DNA of 64,000 nucleotides from Pectobacterium cacticida (GTDB lineage Bacteria; Pseudomonadota; Gammaproteobacteria; Enterobacterales; Enterobacteriaceae). The stretch is taken from positions 992,001-1,056,000 of the forward strand of contig NZ_CP133656.1 in assembly GCF_036885195.1 (NCBI RefSeq), read 5' to 3'. This document shows positions 63,195 to 64,000 of the stretch, piece by piece (positions within the stretch are counted from its first letter, which is position 1; each line of letters starts with the position of its first letter). A program made the translations under genes and the position numbers. The notes under the pieces were generated by a model. That model ran no database searches, was not told the origin of the DNA, and was given only the letters and a program-made list of their open reading frames with translations.

Positions 63195-63881
63195 TTATTC
63201 AGACTCATGGTTAACTAAGGGTTCCAACTGCTTCGCCATCCATTCCGCGATAAACGGTTGGGCATCCCGAGTCGGATGGATGCCATCTTCCTTCATCCAC
63301 TCCGGTTTAAGATACACTTGCTCCATAAAGAAAGGCAGCAACGGAAGCGCAAACTGCTCCGCCAATTTGGGGTAGAGATTGCTGAATGATTCGATGTAGC
63401 GACGGCCATAGTTGGGCGGCAAACGAATCTGCATTAATAGCGGTTGAGCATTAGCCTGTTTGACCAGCGTGATGATCTGCGCCAGATTCTGTTCGATAGT
63501 GGGCACCGGGAACCCCCGTAGACCATCATTGCCGCCGAGTTCAATCAACACCCAACGTGGCTGATGTTGTTCCAACAAAGCAGGAAGACGCGCCAAGCCC
63601 TGTGCGGCGGTGTCACCGCTAATGCTGGCGTTAACCACCGCAATGCCTTTCTTCTGTGTTTGCCACTGTGTGTTCAACAGCGTTGGCCAGGCGTTAGCGA
63701 CCGGCATTTGGTAGCCCGCACTAAGGCTATCGCCCAGAATTAATAATGTGTCAGCGGCGAAAGCGCGTACGCTGCATAATCCCAGAAGCAAAAGGACGAA
63801 AACATGTTTGCGAAGACCAGCCCAGCGAGTGCTACGCCAAGCAAAAGTACACCTGTAGAAAACATTCTTGAAGTTCATCAT
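63195..63881 (-). CDS. tesA: TesA, periplasmic thioesterase I / lysophospholipase L1
   Basis: 228 residues from ATG 63881 (MMNFKNVF, as in E. coli). The N-terminus is about 20 residues longer than E. coli before the signal-peptide core (VFVLLLLGLCSVRAFAA). SGNH-hydrolase blocks are GDSLSAGY (serine), NASISGDTAAQG, ELGGNDGLRG and DGIHPTRDAQP (Asp and His). It hydrolyses acyl thioesters and lysophospholipids. Its first codons overlap ybbA on the other strand by 78 bases. Confidence 0.95.
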   Translation of the reverse strand: MMNFKNVFYRCTFAWRSTRWAGLRKHVFVLLLLGLCSVRAFAADTLLILGDSLSAGYQMPVANAWPTLLNTQWQTQKKGIAVVNASISGDTAAQGLARLPALLEQHQPRWVLIELGGNDGLRGFPVPTIEQNLAQIITLVKQANAQPLLMQIRLPPNYGRRYIESFSNLYPKLAEQFALPLLPFFMEQVYLKPEWMKEDGIHPTRDAQPFIAEWMAKQLEPLVNHESE

Positions 63882-64000
63882 CTTAGTAAGCACGTTGGTC
63901 AAGGAGATAATCGGCTTTCCATCCTTACCGGAGTTGAGCTTATTGTCAAACCTGCGCAGACCATTGCCCTGATCGGGGAGTCTGGTTCGGGTAAATCGAC
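63804..64000 (+). CDS. ybbA: YbbA, ABC transporter ATP-binding protein (partial)
   Basis: ATG 63804, with AAGGA seven bases upstream, gives 65 codons before the window ends: a variable N-terminus, ENILEVHHLSKHVGQGDN, then LTGVELIV and the Walker A GESGSGKST. This is YbbA, partner of the YbbP permease, in the MacB-like lipid/lipoprotein ABC group. The E. coli protein starts closer to the ENIVEVHH region, so this one has about 13 extra N-terminal residues. The rest and ybbP should lie to the right. Confidence 0.93.
   Translation, partial: MFAKTSPASATPSKSTPVENILEVHHLSKHVGQGDNRLSILTGVELIVKPAQTIALIGESGSGKS

Overview
This 64 kb window is chromosomal DNA of a soft-rot member of the Enterobacterales, most likely Pectobacterium. 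Nearly every protein is a close relative of an E. coli K-12 product and the gene neighbourhoods are enterobacterial. The plant-pathogen signature is a secreted GH28 polygalacturonase (24.6-26.0 kb). I saw no tRNA, rRNA, insertion sequence, prophage or CRISPR array.

Layout. 0-8.2 kb: partial tomB, the zinc-independent ribosomal protein pair rpmE2-rpmJ2 with a Zur-like box, acrB-acrA with divergent acrR, then ybaM, priC and ybaN. 8.4-16.3 kb: apt, dnaX-ybaB-recR, htpG behind a sigma-32 promoter, adk, a small membrane ORF, hemH. 16.5-24.3 kb: ybaL, ushA and the pyruvate-uptake cluster btsT-yjiX-yjiA. 24.6-32.2 kb: the polygalacturonase, ybaK, ybaP, copA with divergent cueR, ybbJ-qmcA. 32.4-38.0 kb: a chemoreceptor, then yfaE-nrdB-nrdA. 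38.3-49.5 kb: ubiG, gyrA, the Rcs phosphorelay genes (rcsC, rcsB, rcsD) and an MFS transporter. 50.1-57.3 kb: the menaquinone operon menFDHBCE. 57.3-60.9 kb: a catalase, yfaZ, yfaY. 61.4-64 kb: cnoX, ybbO, tesA and the start of ybbA.

Relative to E. coli, two regions are joined. The acrAB-to-qmcA and cnoX-to-ybbA segments belong to the 10-11 min region. The segment from yfaE to yfaY belongs to the 50-51 min region and sits between them. Inside it, the yfaE...rcsD and menF...yfaY blocks are in swapped order. Two of the junctions (49.5-50.1 kb and 60.9-61.4 kb) hold structured non-coding DNA: an intergenic element with long inverted arms, and a chain of at least seven tight hairpins followed by an 8-bp tandem repeat.

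The most interesting signals are translational. copA encodes three N-terminal metal-binding domains. A CCCAAAA slippery heptamer in the correct frame, a -1 stop two codons later and a perfect 11-bp stem follow the second domain. This predicts a two-domain CopA(Z)-like copper chaperone from the same gene. dnaX keeps the full tau/gamma frameshift signal. acrR and apt each carry a short tandem duplication at the start codon that creates an upstream decoy or leader ORF. A 17-bp perfect hairpin after adk sequesters the start codon of a small membrane ORF. gyrA has an extended -10 promoter whose start region is a triple repeat.
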